Under the pieces are notes generated by a model. That model saw only the letters and a program-made list of their open reading frames with translations, did no database searches and was not told the DNA's origin. 64,000 nucleotides of DNA. It comes from JAENWH01 sp038248745 (GTDB lineage: Bacteria; Bacillota; Clostridia; Peptostreptococcales; Anaerovoracaceae). A program made the translations under genes and the position numbers. Of the stretch, positions 18,692 through 28,314 are shown piece after piece. Where the stretch lies: positions 1 to 64,000 of the forward strand of contig JBBRXC010000001.1 of the NCBI GenBank assembly GCA_038248745.1. The letters are read 5' to 3'. Positions within the stretch are counted from its first letter, which is position 1, and every line of letters begins with the position of its first letter.

Positions 18692-19354
18692 TTAAATCCT
18701 CCAATCAATATACTCATTATTTTTCATTAAAAAATTGTTTGCTTTAGAAAAGGGCTTTGATCCCCAAAATCCGTTATAAGCTGATAGCGGACTTGGATGC
18801 GGACTTTCCAGCACCAAATGGTTTCTGTTGGTAATAAGGGCTTTTTTTGATCTTGCATTGGCACCCCATAAGATAAAGACCATAGGCTTTTCTCTCAGAT
18901 TCAATTGTTTAACAATCTCATCCGTAAAAATTTCCCAGCCTTTTCCTTTATGGGAGTTTGCCTCCCCTTCCCGTACAGTCAGGACCGTATTCAACAGCAG
19001 AACGCCCTGCTTTGCCCAACCTTCAAGGGAATGATCAGTTGCTACAATAATCCCTGTGTCTGTATAGAGCTCTTTGAAAATATTTTTTAATGAAGGGGGT
19101 CTTTTCACCTCATTGCCGACTGAAAAAGCAAGGCCATTGGACTGTCCTCTTTCATGGTAAGGATCCTGCCCTAAAATCACCACCTTAACAGCTCTAAAAT
19201 CTGACAGTTTCAATGCATAAAAAATTTCTGCCTCTGATGGATAGATCGTACGATTTTCATACTCGTTTTTCAAGAACTCCTGAAGCTCTAGATAATATTC
19301 TTTATTAAACTCTTTTTCAAGGATTTCATCCCATTCATTCCCAATCTTATTCAT
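18692..19354 (-). CDS. ung: Uracil-DNA glycosylase, family 1
   Basis: A 220-residue protein of typical length. It contains GQDPYHERGQSNGLAFSV with the catalytic Asp, VLLLNTVLTVREGEANSH, and HPSPLSAYNGFWGS with the conserved His. It removes uracil from DNA in base excision repair. Confidence 0.97.
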   Translation of the reverse strand: MNKIGNEWDEILEKEFNKEYYLELQEFLKNEYENRTIYPSEAEIFYALKLSDFRAVKVVILGQDPYHERGQSNGLAFSVGNEVKRPPSLKNIFKELYTDTGIIVATDHSLEGWAKQGVLLLNTVLTVREGEANSHKGKGWEIFTDEIVKQLNLREKPMVFILWGANARSKKALITNRNHLVLESPHPSPLSAYNGFWGSKPFSKANNFLMKNNEYIDWRI

Positions 19355-19414
19355 ATCACTATTTTACATCTAAATTGGGAAAGGCACAATAGCCCCCTTG
19401 CCACATGATAACAT

Positions 19415-21190
19415 CTATTTACCTTCAACCTCCTCAAAAAGCTCTGTTAAATATACCCATCGTTCCGTTTTATGTTCCAAGTTATTCTCCAGTTGTTCTT
19501 TTTTATCGAGGAGCCCTGTCAGTTTATCATAATTCGTGGCTGCCTCACCAATTTCAAGTTCCGTTTTTTTTATTTGTTTTTCAAGTTTGGCTATTTCATG
19601 ATCAATTGTCTCATACTCATGTTTTTCTTTAAATGAAATTTTCTTTTTTTCAGAGTTGCTTTTTTCTCTTGGCTTAACAACTTTTGGCTTTGCGGGGTTG
19701 GCTTGAACTATTCGGTTGTTTAATATTTCCAGATAATCAGAATACCCGCCATTATATAAGTTTATTCCATCCTCTTCAAATGCAAAAACTCGATTCACAA
19801 TCCTGTCCAAAAAGTATCTGTCATGAGATACTGCAATAACCGCTCCTTTAAAATTGTCGATGTAATCCTCTAAAATAGTCAGCGTTTCGATGTCCAGGTC
19901 ATTGGTCGGTTCATCTAAAAGAAGTACATTTGGTGCGCCCATCAAGATGCCTAGAAGGTGCAGTCTTCGTTTTTCGCCTCCGGACAACCTTCCAATCACG
20001 TTATGCTGCAAATCAGGCGAGAATAAAAACCTTTCTAACATTTGTGATGCCGTGATACTTCCTTCTTCCGTTACAACAATTTCCGCAATATCTTTAACGA
20101 AGTCAATCACCTTTTGTTCGGGATTCAAATTCTCATTTTCCTGAGAAAAATAACCGATTTTTACGGTGTCTCCAATCTCCACAAACCCGCTGTCAGGTTC
20201 AACCATCCCCATAATCATCTTAAGCAGCGTTGATTTGCCACATCCATTATCTCCAATAATCCCAAGTCTGTCTTTTCTGAGGATGGTATATTCAAAATTC
20301 TTAAATAAAATCTTCTCCTCATAGGATTTTGAAACATGATTGATTTCTATAATTTTTTTCCCCAGCCTTGAGGATACGGATGACAATTCAACCTTGTCTG
20401 CATTAAATAATCCATCCTGATCTCGTAATTTTTCATAACGCTCCACTCGGCCCTTACTTCTAGTTCCTCGAGCCTTTATTCCTTGTTTCATCCATGCTAG
20501 TTCTTTTTTTAATATAGTTTGTCTTTTTCTTTCGCTCCCAACAAGGCTTTCTTCTCTGAGCGCCTTCATTTCCAGATATGTTGAGTAATTTCCCTCATAG
20601 GCGAATAATTTCCCTCGTTCAATTTCAACAATCCTGTTTGTCACCCGATCCAGAAAATATCTGTCATGGGTGATCATGACGATTGCACCTGAATATTTAA
20701 TCAGATACTGTTCCAGCCATAATATTGAATCTTTATCAAGATGATTGGTAGGCTCATCCAAAATCAGCAGATCACTATCAGAAACCAGTGCCCGTGCAAT
20801 GGCCACTCTCTTTTTTTGCCCACCGGAAAGTTGCCCTACCGGCTTATCATAGTCTTTTATTTCCAATCTTCCCAGGATATCCTTGGCTTCATATTCTTGT
20901 ATTTCTAAATCCGACCCACTCTTTTCCGCCAGTACAAAATTAATAACCGACATTTCTCCTGAAATATCGGTGTTTTGATCCAAATACGCTATTTTTGCCA
21001 GCTTATTTCTGCTAATGTCCCCCGAATCCGAATATTCTAGTCCTGCCAAAATCTTAAGGAAGGTTGATTTACCTGTACCATTGATCCCTATAATTCCAAC
21101 TTTATCTTGTTCATTTAAATAAAAATCAACTTCATCAAGCAAAGGTTTTATCCCATAGCTTTTAGAAATTTTTTCTGCTGATACTATCAT
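19415..21190 (-). CDS. ABC-F family ATPase, Uup-like
   Basis: A 591-residue soluble protein with two ATP-binding cassettes and no membrane segments. Cassette 1 has GINGTGKST and LSGGQKKR; cassette 2 has GDNGCGKST and LSGGEKRR. The linker between them is rich in Lys and Arg, and the C-terminal coiled coil (about 515-591) is of Uup type. ABC-F proteins act on ribosomes or on branched DNA (Uup). Resistance to antibiotics is not indicated. Confidence 0.88.
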   Translation of the reverse strand: MIVSAEKISKSYGIKPLLDEVDFYLNEQDKVGIIGINGTGKSTFLKILAGLEYSDSGDISRNKLAKIAYLDQNTDISGEMSVINFVLAEKSGSDLEIQEYEAKDILGRLEIKDYDKPVGQLSGGQKKRVAIARALVSDSDLLILDEPTNHLDKDSILWLEQYLIKYSGAIVMITHDRYFLDRVTNRIVEIERGKLFAYEGNYSTYLEMKALREESLVGSERKRQTILKKELAWMKQGIKARGTRSKGRVERYEKLRDQDGLFNADKVELSSVSSRLGKKIIEINHVSKSYEEKILFKNFEYTILRKDRLGIIGDNGCGKSTLLKMIMGMVEPDSGFVEIGDTVKIGYFSQENENLNPEQKVIDFVKDIAEIVVTEEGSITASQMLERFLFSPDLQHNVIGRLSGGEKRRLHLLGILMGAPNVLLLDEPTNDLDIETLTILEDYIDNFKGAVIAVSHDRYFLDRIVNRVFAFEEDGINLYNGGYSDYLEILNNRIVQANPAKPKVVKPREKSNSEKKKISFKEKHEYETIDHEIAKLEKQIKKTELEIGEAATNYDKLTGLLDKKEQLENNLEHKTERWVYLTELFEEVEGK

Positions 21191-21234
21191 TGCCCACCCT
21201 TCTCTTTAACGACACTTCTTCCTAAAAAGCTTCT

Positions 21235-21843
21235 CTATTTTATCTCCATGGTTTGCATTTCTATTTTCGTCTTCCCATGAGACGCGCCTTTTAATTCCCA
21301 GTATTTATTACCTACTTTTACAAAAATGCCTTTAAAAATAGGCATCTGTGTTTTTAAATATATGTTTTTTCCCAATTCAATTGCTTTCGCAAACTTTTTT
21401 ATTTCACCAATAACCAATCCTCTAAAAGGAGAGTCCAGAATCGCTTCCCCCGAACCTATGCTTAGTACGCCCCCAAACTCATAATTATTCTTCTTTAGAA
21501 AAAGCGCCATTATACTAATCGCCACTTCATTTTGTTCATTTTCAATGAAACCACAATTGACGATGATATAAACAATTGGTCGAGATTTATACTTTTCTCC
21601 CAACTTTTCTAATCGGTTTAAAAACCCAAGTAAAATGGATGGAATACTATCCACATACAAAGGGAAAATCAATACTGCTTTATTCGCAGAAAAAAGTTCT
21701 TTAGACACTTCATCATAATTGTTTTTATTGAGCAGAAATTCTTCTGAACTAGATTTTAAAAACTTCATAAGGTACTTGCCATATCTTCTAGAGTTTGATA
21801 TTGGTGCTCTATGACTTCCGTTGATGATGACTATTTTATCCAT
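21235..21843 (-). CDS. Flavodoxin-like NAD(P)H-dependent oxidoreductase
   Basis: A 202-residue protein beginning IVIINGSHRAPISNSRRY, which corresponds to the FMN phosphate loop of NADPH-dependent FMN reductase-like proteins. LIFPLYVDSIPSILLGFL is the second conserved loop. It overlaps the upstream gene at 21831 by 13 bases, so the two are translationally coupled. The enzyme activity is unknown. Confidence 0.72.
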   Translation of the reverse strand: MDKIVIINGSHRAPISNSRRYGKYLMKFLKSSSEEFLLNKNNYDEVSKELFSANKAVLIFPLYVDSIPSILLGFLNRLEKLGEKYKSRPIVYIIVNCGFIENEQNEVAISIMALFLKKNNYEFGGVLSIGSGEAILDSPFRGLVIGEIKKFAKAIELGKNIYLKTQMPIFKGIFVKVGNKYWELKGASHGKTKIEMQTMEIK

Positions 21844-22355
21844 CTTTCAGATACCTCCTTCTGGAGAATTTTTTCTATTTCAGATTCTGCAGCTAAAACA
21901 ACCTTATAACTTCCAAGACACATATTGTATGCGGTTCTCTCTATTAATTTTTTAAAAATTTCTTTTTCTTCTTCATGCTCTATGCCATAGCCAATAATGA
22001 TAGAATCTTTTATCTCTACACATCTTTGCTGATGATGGGTTTCTTTATTGAAAACCCTCAAAAAAGGCTGTTGCAGAGGAAGGCATCTTTCAAGCATTCG
22101 CTTAAAAGCCACATCATAACAACCGTATTTAACTTTACAGATATAGACAATTTCCTTAGCCAGTGCAATTTTAGGATAAATAAGCACTTGATCATCTCTG
22201 ATTACACAGCTTCCTGGTGTTTTTATCCAACAATTAAAACAACTTGTGCAAAAGTTTATAGTATGACTGTTAATATTAATAACTTCAGCCTGTTCCATTT
22301 TAAAGTCTATTGTTTTATCTGTAAGTATTAACATATTATCACCAATCCATCTCAT
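21831..22355 (-). CDS. Flavodoxin-family protein with Cys-rich loop, N-terminally short
   Basis: A 174-residue protein with CTSCFNCWIKTPGSC (about residues 36-50), the C-x2-C-x2-C-x7-C pattern of iron-sulfur flavoprotein and flavodoxin-family reductases. The usual N-terminal phosphate-binding loop (GSPR type) is missing, and the partner gene downstream supplies exactly that element. The start is uncertain: ATG at 22355 overlaps the AlkD-like stop, while ATG at 22334 follows GGTGAT. Confidence 0.65.
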   Translation of the reverse strand: MRWIGDNMLILTDKTIDFKMEQAEVININSHTINFCTSCFNCWIKTPGSCVIRDDQVLIYPKIALAKEIVYICKVKYGCYDVAFKRMLERCLPLQQPFLRVFNKETHHQQRCVEIKDSIIIGYGIEHEEEKEIFKKLIERTAYNMCLGSYKVVLAAESEIEKILQKEVSERWIK

Positions 22356-23029
22356 TTTTTCATTTTCAGTAACATCAACTTATCTTCTTTTGAAACCCGA
22401 TAAGACTCCCTTATTTTCTGTAATGCCTTATTATGCGTCCAAGGATCTAAGCTATCAGAACAAAGAAATTGAAAGGTTTTTTCTCTTTGTTTCACAAAAG
22501 CTGAAGAAACCGCCCAAGCGATTGCCATTTTAACATAATAACCCTCCTGGTTAATATTTGCCAAAACAGTCAGTACCTCATCAATATACAATGGTTCAAG
22601 ATAGTAATCCATCAGCATGACAACGGCAAACCTAATCTCATACTCTTCGTTTGAATTAAAATATCTATCTAGCAAGCGCCACATTTTGTCTTTATTTTTT
22701 ACAGTGATTTTCAAACTACTGCAAAAACTATCACAAACTGCCCAATTGTCTATGAAGGGTACAAACTCAATGATGTGTTTCGCCACCTGATCAAATGGCA
22801 GTTTTAGATTTCCAATGACAAATCCATAAAGCATTTTTTCTTCATAATAATCAAAAGACCGTTGTTCAAAAAAACTGTCATCCCCCTCTTTTACTAATTC
22901 CTTGGCTATCTTCCTAATAATAGGGATTCTTACCCCTTGAATGTTCTGCACACCTGGAACCAGTTTTTCATGAAATGCTTTATATCCTGCATCTTTATTA
23001 TCTGCCAATATTTTCTTATAGTTTATCAT
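22352..23029 (-). CDS. DNA alkylation repair protein, AlkD-like HEAT-repeat protein
   Basis: A 225-residue all-helical protein matching the AlkC/AlkD HEAT-like repeat family. It contains [27 protein letters not shown] and [17 protein letters not shown], all characteristic of this group. AlkD-type glycosylases excise alkylated bases. The start overlaps the opuCA-like stop by 4 bases (ATGA). Confidence 0.82.
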   Translation of the reverse strand: MINYKKILADNKDAGYKAFHEKLVPGVQNIQGVRIPIIRKIAKELVKEGDDSFFEQRSFDYYEEKMLYGFVIGNLKLPFDQVAKHIIEFVPFIDNWAVCDSFCSSLKITVKNKDKMWRLLDRYFNSNEEYEIRFAVVMLMDYYLEPLYIDEVLTVLANINQEGYYVKMAIAWAVSSAFVKQREKTFQFLCSDSLDPWTHNKALQKIRESYRVSKEDKLMLLKMKK

Positions 23030-23760
23030 TCACCACCCGTTAATTCTATTACAAAGTCTGTTTTCGGATGTTGTTTTATTTCTGATGGTGTGCCAATTTG
23101 AATAATTTTACCCTGATCCATAACTAGTACTCTTGTGCCAAGTTTCAGCGCTTCTTTGATATCATGGGTAATAAATACAATCATCACATTCAGTTTTTTG
23201 TAGATTTTCAATATTTCTTCCTGTAGTAGTTTCCGGTTTATTTCATCAACTGCGCCAAATGGCTCATCCATAAGCAACACTTCCGGGGAGGCCGCTAATG
23301 CTCTTGCCAGGCCAACCCTCTGTCGTTGACCTCCAGAAAGTTCGCTGGGATATCTTGAAATAATTTCTTCTTCCAAACCAACCATATTGATCAGTTCTTT
23401 TACTTTCATTTTTATTTTAAGTTTATCATCTTCTTTAATTAAGTTGGGGACATAAGCAATGTTTTTACCAATGTTCATATGTGGGAAGAGACCAACCTCC
23501 TGAATAACATAACCCATTTTTCTTCTTAATTGAATCTGATCAATCTTTGCTATGTCTTCCCCATTTACAAGAATTCTGCCACTGTCAGGCGTGAGCAACC
23601 CGTTAATTAGCTTTAAAACAGTTGTTTTTCCACATCCTGAGCTCCCAATGATGGTTAAAAAATCCCCTCTGCATATAGTTAAATTAAAATTGTTCAATAT
23701 CATATTCTCACCATATGATTTAGAGACATTTTCAAAAATGATACAATCTTGGTTTTCCAT
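23026..23760 (-). CDS. Osmoprotectant ABC transporter ATPase (OpuCA-like)
   Basis: A 244-residue ATPase with Walker [10 protein letters not shown], signature LSGGQRQR, and Walker [12 protein letters not shown]. The segment [15 protein letters not shown] is typical of proline/glycine betaine importers. It lacks the C-terminal CBS domains of OpuCA that sense ionic strength. It follows the binding-protein gene by 22 bases and belongs to a three-gene importer for quaternary ammonium osmolytes. Confidence 0.85.
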   Translation of the reverse strand: MENQDCIIFENVSKSYGENMILNNFNLTICRGDFLTIIGSSGCGKTTVLKLINGLLTPDSGRILVNGEDIAKIDQIQLRRKMGYVIQEVGLFPHMNIGKNIAYVPNLIKEDDKLKIKMKVKELINMVGLEEEIISRYPSELSGGQRQRVGLARALAASPEVLLMDEPFGAVDEINRKLLQEEILKIYKKLNVMIVFITHDIKEALKLGTRVLVMDQGKIIQIGTPSEIKQHPKTDFVIELTGGE

Positions 23761-23782
23761 ATGCCCTCCATCTTCTATAGTG

Positions 23783-24685
23783 TTATTTTAAAAGTCCTTT
23801 TTCAATTAAAAAATCTTTTGCTAAATCTTTTTCATTAATTCCCTCAGCTTCAACCTTATAGTTTAATTCAGCCATTTCCTTGTCCGTGATAATATTATCC
23901 ATTTTCATTAAAACTGCTTCTAGCTCAGGATATTTTTCCAGCGTGTCCATTCTGACAACTGTTCCACAATAATACGACTGATAGAAATCTTTATCATCCT
24001 CAAGAACGGTCACATCTGAAATAGCCAGTTGGCCATCCGTTGTAAAGATATTCATCACATCTATTTCTTTTGAATTAATGGCATTGTATTTAAGGCCTAT
24101 ATCAAGATCAACTGTTTTTTTGAATGCCAATCCATAAGTTTTAGCCAATGCGTCAAATCCATCTTCTCTTTCAAAAAAATCATATTCCGCGCCAAATACC
24201 AGATCCTTTGAATATTTAGCTAAATCAGAATAAGTCGTTATATTATATTTATCTGCTATTTCTTTTCTTACCACTAACCCATAGGTATTATTAAACCCAT
24301 ATAATCCAACCCATTTCAGATTATACTCACTTTCATATTTTTTTGTAAGCTCATTATACAAGGTTACATCATCTGGAATCCCTGTTTCTTTTAAAACAAA
24401 ACTCCACGCTGTACCCGTGTATTCTGGGTAAAGATCAAAATCTCCTGCAAGGATAGCTGGCTGAATATTACTGGTTCCACCGCCAACACCTTTTGTCATT
24501 TCCACTGTTAGATCTGTATCTGCTTCAATCAGCAACGCTAACATTTCTCCTAAAATAAACTGCTCAGTCATTGGCTTGGTAGCAATTTTTATGATTTTGG
24601 TTTCACTTTTTCCTGAACATCCAATCAATGAGATCATTAATACAAATACCAACAAAATCGACATCTTCCTAAAATACTTATTCAT
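23783..24685 (-). CDS. Glycine betaine/carnitine/choline-binding lipoprotein (OpuCC-like)
   Basis: The ATG at 24685 overlaps the permease stop (ATGA) and follows GGAGG. The 300-residue product has a signal peptide with lipobox LIGC (Cys about 23) and an OpuAC-type substrate-binding domain: [36 protein letters not shown] in two pieces, and [12 protein letters not shown]. It captures osmolytes outside the cell for the permease. A longer GTG-start frame exists but is less likely. Confidence 0.88.
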   Translation of the reverse strand: MNKYFRKMSILLVFVLMISLIGCSGKSETKIIKIATKPMTEQFILGEMLALLIEADTDLTVEMTKGVGGGTSNIQPAILAGDFDLYPEYTGTAWSFVLKETGIPDDVTLYNELTKKYESEYNLKWVGLYGFNNTYGLVVRKEIADKYNITTYSDLAKYSKDLVFGAEYDFFEREDGFDALAKTYGLAFKKTVDLDIGLKYNAINSKEIDVMNIFTTDGQLAISDVTVLEDDKDFYQSYYCGTVVRMDTLEKYPELEAVLMKMDNIITDKEMAELNYKVEAEGINEKDLAKDFLIEKGLLK

Positions 24686-25326
24686 CTTTTCAACCTCCAC
24701 TTTCTTTCTACAGATTTTTCAAGACTCCCTATCAAGAAGTCTGAAACTAAAGCTAAACCCGCAATCAGTAAACTGCCGGCCACCGTCATAACCATATTAT
24801 TTGTGGTAATTCCTCTGTAAATTGCCACACCCAATCCACCCGCACCGATAAAGGAAGCAATACCCGCCAGTGCTATGGTCATTACCACCATATTTCTAAA
24901 ACCTGCCAGTATAATAGTCGTTGCAAGAGGAAGTTTGATTTTATAAAGTATCTCAAAAGGGGTGCTTCCCATTCCTTTTGCTGCTTCAATGATTGCCGGA
25001 TCAATGTTATCTATACCTGCATGTGTATTTCTGACCATAGGTAGAAGCGCATAAACAGTCAATGCGATGATTGCAGTTGTATTTCCAATCCCTGAAAAAG
25101 GAATTAGAATACCAAGAAGAGAGATGGATGGTATGGTATAGATAAAATTAGTTAATCCAAGAATGATTGGTGACGTTTTTTTGAACTCACTGATAAATAC
25201 CCCTAAAACCAATCCGATCATCGCCCCGAAAAGAATTGCACTACCTGAAATTTTCAAATGTTCCAAAATCAGTTGAATGAAAAAGTCTCCTCTTTCATAG
25301 TATATCTGAAATACTTGTTTAATCAT
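24682..25326 (-). CDS. Osmoprotectant ABC transporter permease (OpuCB/OpuCD-like)
   Basis: The ATG at 25326 follows GGAGG by 7 bases; the product has 214 residues with about five or six helices. The EAA loop IEAAKGMGSTPFEILYKIKLP contacts the ATPase. Only one permease gene is present, whereas OpuC systems usually have two, so it may work as a homodimer. Confidence 0.87.
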   Translation of the reverse strand: MIKQVFQIYYERGDFFIQLILEHLKISGSAILFGAMIGLVLGVFISEFKKTSPIILGLTNFIYTIPSISLLGILIPFSGIGNTTAIIALTVYALLPMVRNTHAGIDNIDPAIIEAAKGMGSTPFEILYKIKLPLATTIILAGFRNMVVMTIALAGIASFIGAGGLGVAIYRGITTNNMVMTVAGSLLIAGLALVSDFLIGSLEKSVERKWRLKR

Positions 25327-25350
25327 CCAAGCCTCCAATCCTATTTGCCC

Positions 25351-25406
25351 GATTCAATCGTAATATGATTCAATAGTAATATGATTCAATAATAATATGA
25401 TTCAAT
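25351..25406. repeat. 16-bp tandem repeat, 3.5 copies
   Basis: The unit GATTCAATNGTAATAT occurs at 25351, 25367 and 25383 with one or two changes, followed by a half unit at 25399. It overlaps the end of the GIY-YIG gene and lies just upstream of the osmolyte permease gene. Slippage of an AT-rich unit is the likely origin. Confidence 0.8.
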
Positions 25407-25653
25407 CCCATGTTTCTGACTGTATTAATTTAATTTTTTCTATTCTGCTCATTTTTTTTATTTGGCGCTCTCTCAGAAGTGCCTCTTTTTTTGTCTCCAG
25501 CGCTTCATAATAAACTAAAGCAACCGGGAGTCTCCCCCTGGTATATTTAGAACCCTTCCCCCTGTTATGTACTGCTATGCGCCGGTTGATATCCAGCGTA
25601 TAGCCTGTGTATAGGGTCCCGTCAGAACATAGTAAAATATAAGTATAATGCAT
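25402..25653 (-). CDS. GIY-YIG nuclease-like protein (UPF0213/YhbQ)
   Basis: An 83-residue protein consisting of one GIY-YIG domain: YTYILLCSDGTLYTGYT (residues 3-19) and RRIAVHNRGKGSKYTRGR, with RER in the helix after it. Such small proteins are widespread, and their nuclease activity and role are largely untested. It is transcribed between mscL and the opuC-like operon. Confidence 0.88.
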   Translation of the reverse strand: MHYTYILLCSDGTLYTGYTLDINRRIAVHNRGKGSKYTRGRLPVALVYYEALETKKEALLRERQIKKMSRIEKIKLIQSETWD

Positions 25654-25691
25654 ATCTCAACTATCCCGTCATCTAATTTAAACCAATAATT

Positions 25692-26087
25692 TTATTTTTT
25701 CAACAAATCCCGTATTTCTCTTAGAAGTGCTGTATCTTCTGGCGTCTCTTCAATTACTTCTTCGATTATAGCCTCCTTCTTTCTCTTTGACTTTTCTATG
25801 ATTCTAATCGTCAGGAAAATACAAAAAGCAATAATGACAAAATCCACAATGTTTTGAATAAACATACCATAATAGACGGCGACCTCTGGCGAATCTCCAA
25901 CAGCAGGTTCGATTAAAATTTTCAACGACTTAAAATCCACATTGCCCATCAGAATACCCACAATTGGCATAATCACATCATTAACCAAAGACGTAATAAT
26001 TTTGCCAAATGCACCTCCGATGATTACCGCAACTGCAAGGTCTAAAACATTACCTTTCATAATAAACTGCTTGAAATCTTTTAACAT
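25692..26087 (-). CDS. mscL: Large-conductance mechanosensitive channel
   Basis: A 131-residue protein with the family N-terminus FKQFIMKGNVLDLAVAVIIG, TM1 with AFGKIITSLVNDVIMP, TM2 around residues 75-95, and a charged C-terminal bundle. It opens under membrane tension to release solutes after osmotic downshock. The opuC-like importer nearby handles the opposite stress. Confidence 0.96.
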   Translation of the reverse strand: MLKDFKQFIMKGNVLDLAVAVIIGGAFGKIITSLVNDVIMPIVGILMGNVDFKSLKILIEPAVGDSPEVAVYYGMFIQNIVDFVIIAFCIFLTIRIIEKSKRKKEAIIEEVIEETPEDTALLREIRDLLKK

Positions 26088-26153
26088 TTTTTAACCCTCC
26101 TCTTTCTTCTGTTTTAATGATGTTTTAGTAATATTATATCATAAACTTAACGG

Positions 26154-26585
26154 TTACTCCTCTATTAATTTTTTGATAGCTTCATCAAATATACTGTCCT
26201 GATTTTTTGTTCGCTTACCTTGCCCTTTTATTCTACCACCAGACATTCTGACCTCTCTAGCTGTATGCCTTGCCATAAGAAGTCCATCAATGTTTTCATC
26301 GGTATACAGCAACCCGTTTTGAGAAATAGGTCGTGCCTTTTTTGCCAGGCACATGGCTGCAAGCCCATAGTCCTGCGTAACCACAATGTCGCCTTGATTT
26401 ACCATATTCACCAATGCAAAATCAACCGTGTCATTTCCCTTGGAAACCATCACCATCCTTGCACCCTTTTTATTAAAATAATGAGAAGTATCACATAATA
26501 TAATACATTCTATACCCATTTTGTTACATAATGAGACAGTTATATCTATCACAGGGCATCCGTCTCCATCTATTAATATTTTCAT
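26154..26585 (-). CDS. UPF0178/DUF188 family protein (YaiI/YqxD-like)
   Basis: A 143-residue protein of normal family length, with ILIDGDGCPV at residues 3-12, VTQDYGLAAMCL in the middle, and the C-terminal GGRIKGQGKRT. The fold is PIN-like and nuclease activity has been suggested. The function is unknown. Confidence 0.9.
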   Translation of the reverse strand: MKILIDGDGCPVIDITVSLCNKMGIECIILCDTSHYFNKKGARMVMVSKGNDTVDFALVNMVNQGDIVVTQDYGLAAMCLAKKARPISQNGLLYTDENIDGLLMARHTAREVRMSGGRIKGQGKRTKNQDSIFDEAIKKLIEE

Positions 26586-26668
26586 ACATCATCCTTCTTT
26601 TAAACTTCACCTTTAATGAAAGGCTCTGGAAACTCCAAAGCCTTATCCGAAAATTTTTTTTACTATGC

Positions 26669-27307
26669 TTATAACTGATTTTGTAATTTGAATATTTTTT
26701 TAGTAAGTGGCAAAAGCTGCTGCACAATAGGGCCTATAAGCACCAAACTGATAATTGTGCCAACGCCATAAACGGCTCCGAGTGAAACCCCAATTAAAAA
26801 GAATAGGAAATCACCGCCAATTTTCAAATACTTGAATTTCCATCCTGTTTTTTCTGATGCAATCATCGGAAGTATTTCTCCAGCTCCCAACCCAAAATCT
26901 GGACTGATGTAAATTGCGATTCCAGTTCCAATCACAATGCAACCTAGAATCAGAACCAACAGACTTGAAACGAAGCTGATTTCTGAAGGGAGATTGGCGA
27001 TTAAAACAATTCTCCAAAGGTCTACTGAAAATCCAATGAAAACTGCTGAAATCAGGGTCCCATATCCAATTTTCTTTCTATTCAAGAAAAATGCAATGGT
27101 CAGAAAAACAACATTTATCACGATTTGGGCGTTCCCAAAGGTATACTCCCCATATTTATTGATCAGTTTGAAAACACCCATGACTCCTGTTGTAAAAGGA
27201 TCTACACCTATATTTGCATATATGATCAAGTTTATTCCCAATCCCATAAAAATCATACCCAGAAAAACGATCAGTGACTTTTTCATATTTAATTTAAAAT
27301 TATTCAT
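26669..27307 (-). CDS. YczE/YyaS/YitT-family membrane protein
   Basis: A 212-residue protein with five or six hydrophobic helices. NIGVDPFTTGVMGV and the GLGAGEILP segment fit the YczE family of integral membrane proteins. In Bacillus YczE affects surfactin production; the molecular role is unknown. Confidence 0.75.
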   Translation of the reverse strand: MNNFKLNMKKSLIVFLGMIFMGLGINLIIYANIGVDPFTTGVMGVFKLINKYGEYTFGNAQIVINVVFLTIAFFLNRKKIGYGTLISAVFIGFSVDLWRIVLIANLPSEISFVSSLLVLILGCIVIGTGIAIYISPDFGLGAGEILPMIASEKTGWKFKYLKIGGDFLFFLIGVSLGAVYGVGTIISLVLIGPIVQQLLPLTKKIFKLQNQL

Positions 27308-27396
27308 TAAAATGTTACCCCTTCTTCTTCTTTATAGTATACACATATCTAGACAGTTTTCAAGGGTTAGTGTACAATATACGAGGAGGATTTAAG

Positions 27397-28314
27397 ATGA
27401 ATAAATACTATTTATATATAATTATTGCAGCATCATTCTGGGGAACGATAGGTATCATTGTAAAAAGTTTTTATGCTGCTGGCTTCAGTCCGATACAACT
27501 TGTCTTTTTCCGGACCTTTATCGGCGTCATCATGCTTTTTATTTATTTAATTATTAATGATAAAAGCAAACTTAGAATAAGGCTTAAGGATACTTGGATG
27601 TTTTTCGGAACGGGGATCATCAGTTTTGCTTTTTTTAATGTATGCTATTTTATTGCAGTGGAAAAAACAGGATTATCAGTGGCCTCAGTCCTCCTATATA
27701 CAGCCCCCGGATTTGTTTTTATTCTCTCAGTAATAGTTTTTAAAGAGAAAATAACAAAAGTGAAAATGATGGCATTGTGCCTTGCTTTTTTTGGTTGTCT
27801 CCTTGTTTCAGGAGTTCTTCAACAGGCTGATTATGCCATAGACCTTACAGGAATTATGTTTGGTATTCTTGCTGGCTTCGGGTATGGGCTTTACAGCATC
27901 TTCGGCAAAATAGCACTATCTAGATATTCTCCTATTACAGTAACATTCTATACCTTTACTTTTGGGTTCCTTGGTGCACTGCCTTTTTCAAATATAACCG
28001 AAATACCAGCAATGATCACAAGTGGTGAAATTGCCATCAATATCCTTCTGCTAGCTGCCATCATCACAGTTCTACCTTTCGCCCTGTATACAAAAGGCCT
28101 TTCAAAAGTGGAACCTTCAAGAGCCTCCATTTTAGCCACGATTGAGCCAGTTGTCGCCACTATTTTTGGCGTGCTTCTCTTTAATGAAGTCATGACCTTT
28201 ATTAAAATTCTAGGTATTGCTTCCGTTATTGGTGCCGCCATCATCATCAGTTTAAAACCAAAAATTGAAACTAGAGGGTTAAATGAATATAAAATTAGAC
28301 AATCAAATAGTTGA
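27397..28314 (+). CDS. EamA/DMT-superfamily transporter
   Basis: The ATG at 27397 follows GAGGAGGATTTAAG; a longer frame starting at 27370 lacks this. The 305-residue product has ten predicted membrane helices in two EamA repeats; SFWGTIGIIVK and PIQLVFFRTFIG begin the first. It exports or imports small metabolites, with unknown substrate. Its end overlaps the fdhD-like start. Confidence 0.85.
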   Translation: MNKYYLYIIIAASFWGTIGIIVKSFYAAGFSPIQLVFFRTFIGVIMLFIYLIINDKSKLRIRLKDTWMFFGTGIISFAFFNVCYFIAVEKTGLSVASVLLYTAPGFVFILSVIVFKEKITKVKMMALCLAFFGCLLVSGVLQQADYAIDLTGIMFGILAGFGYGLYSIFGKIALSRYSPITVTFYTFTFGFLGALPFSNITEIPAMITSGEIAINILLLAAIITVLPFALYTKGLSKVEPSRASILATIEPVVATIFGVLLFNEVMTFIKILGIASVIGAAIIISLKPKIETRGLNEYKIRQSNS

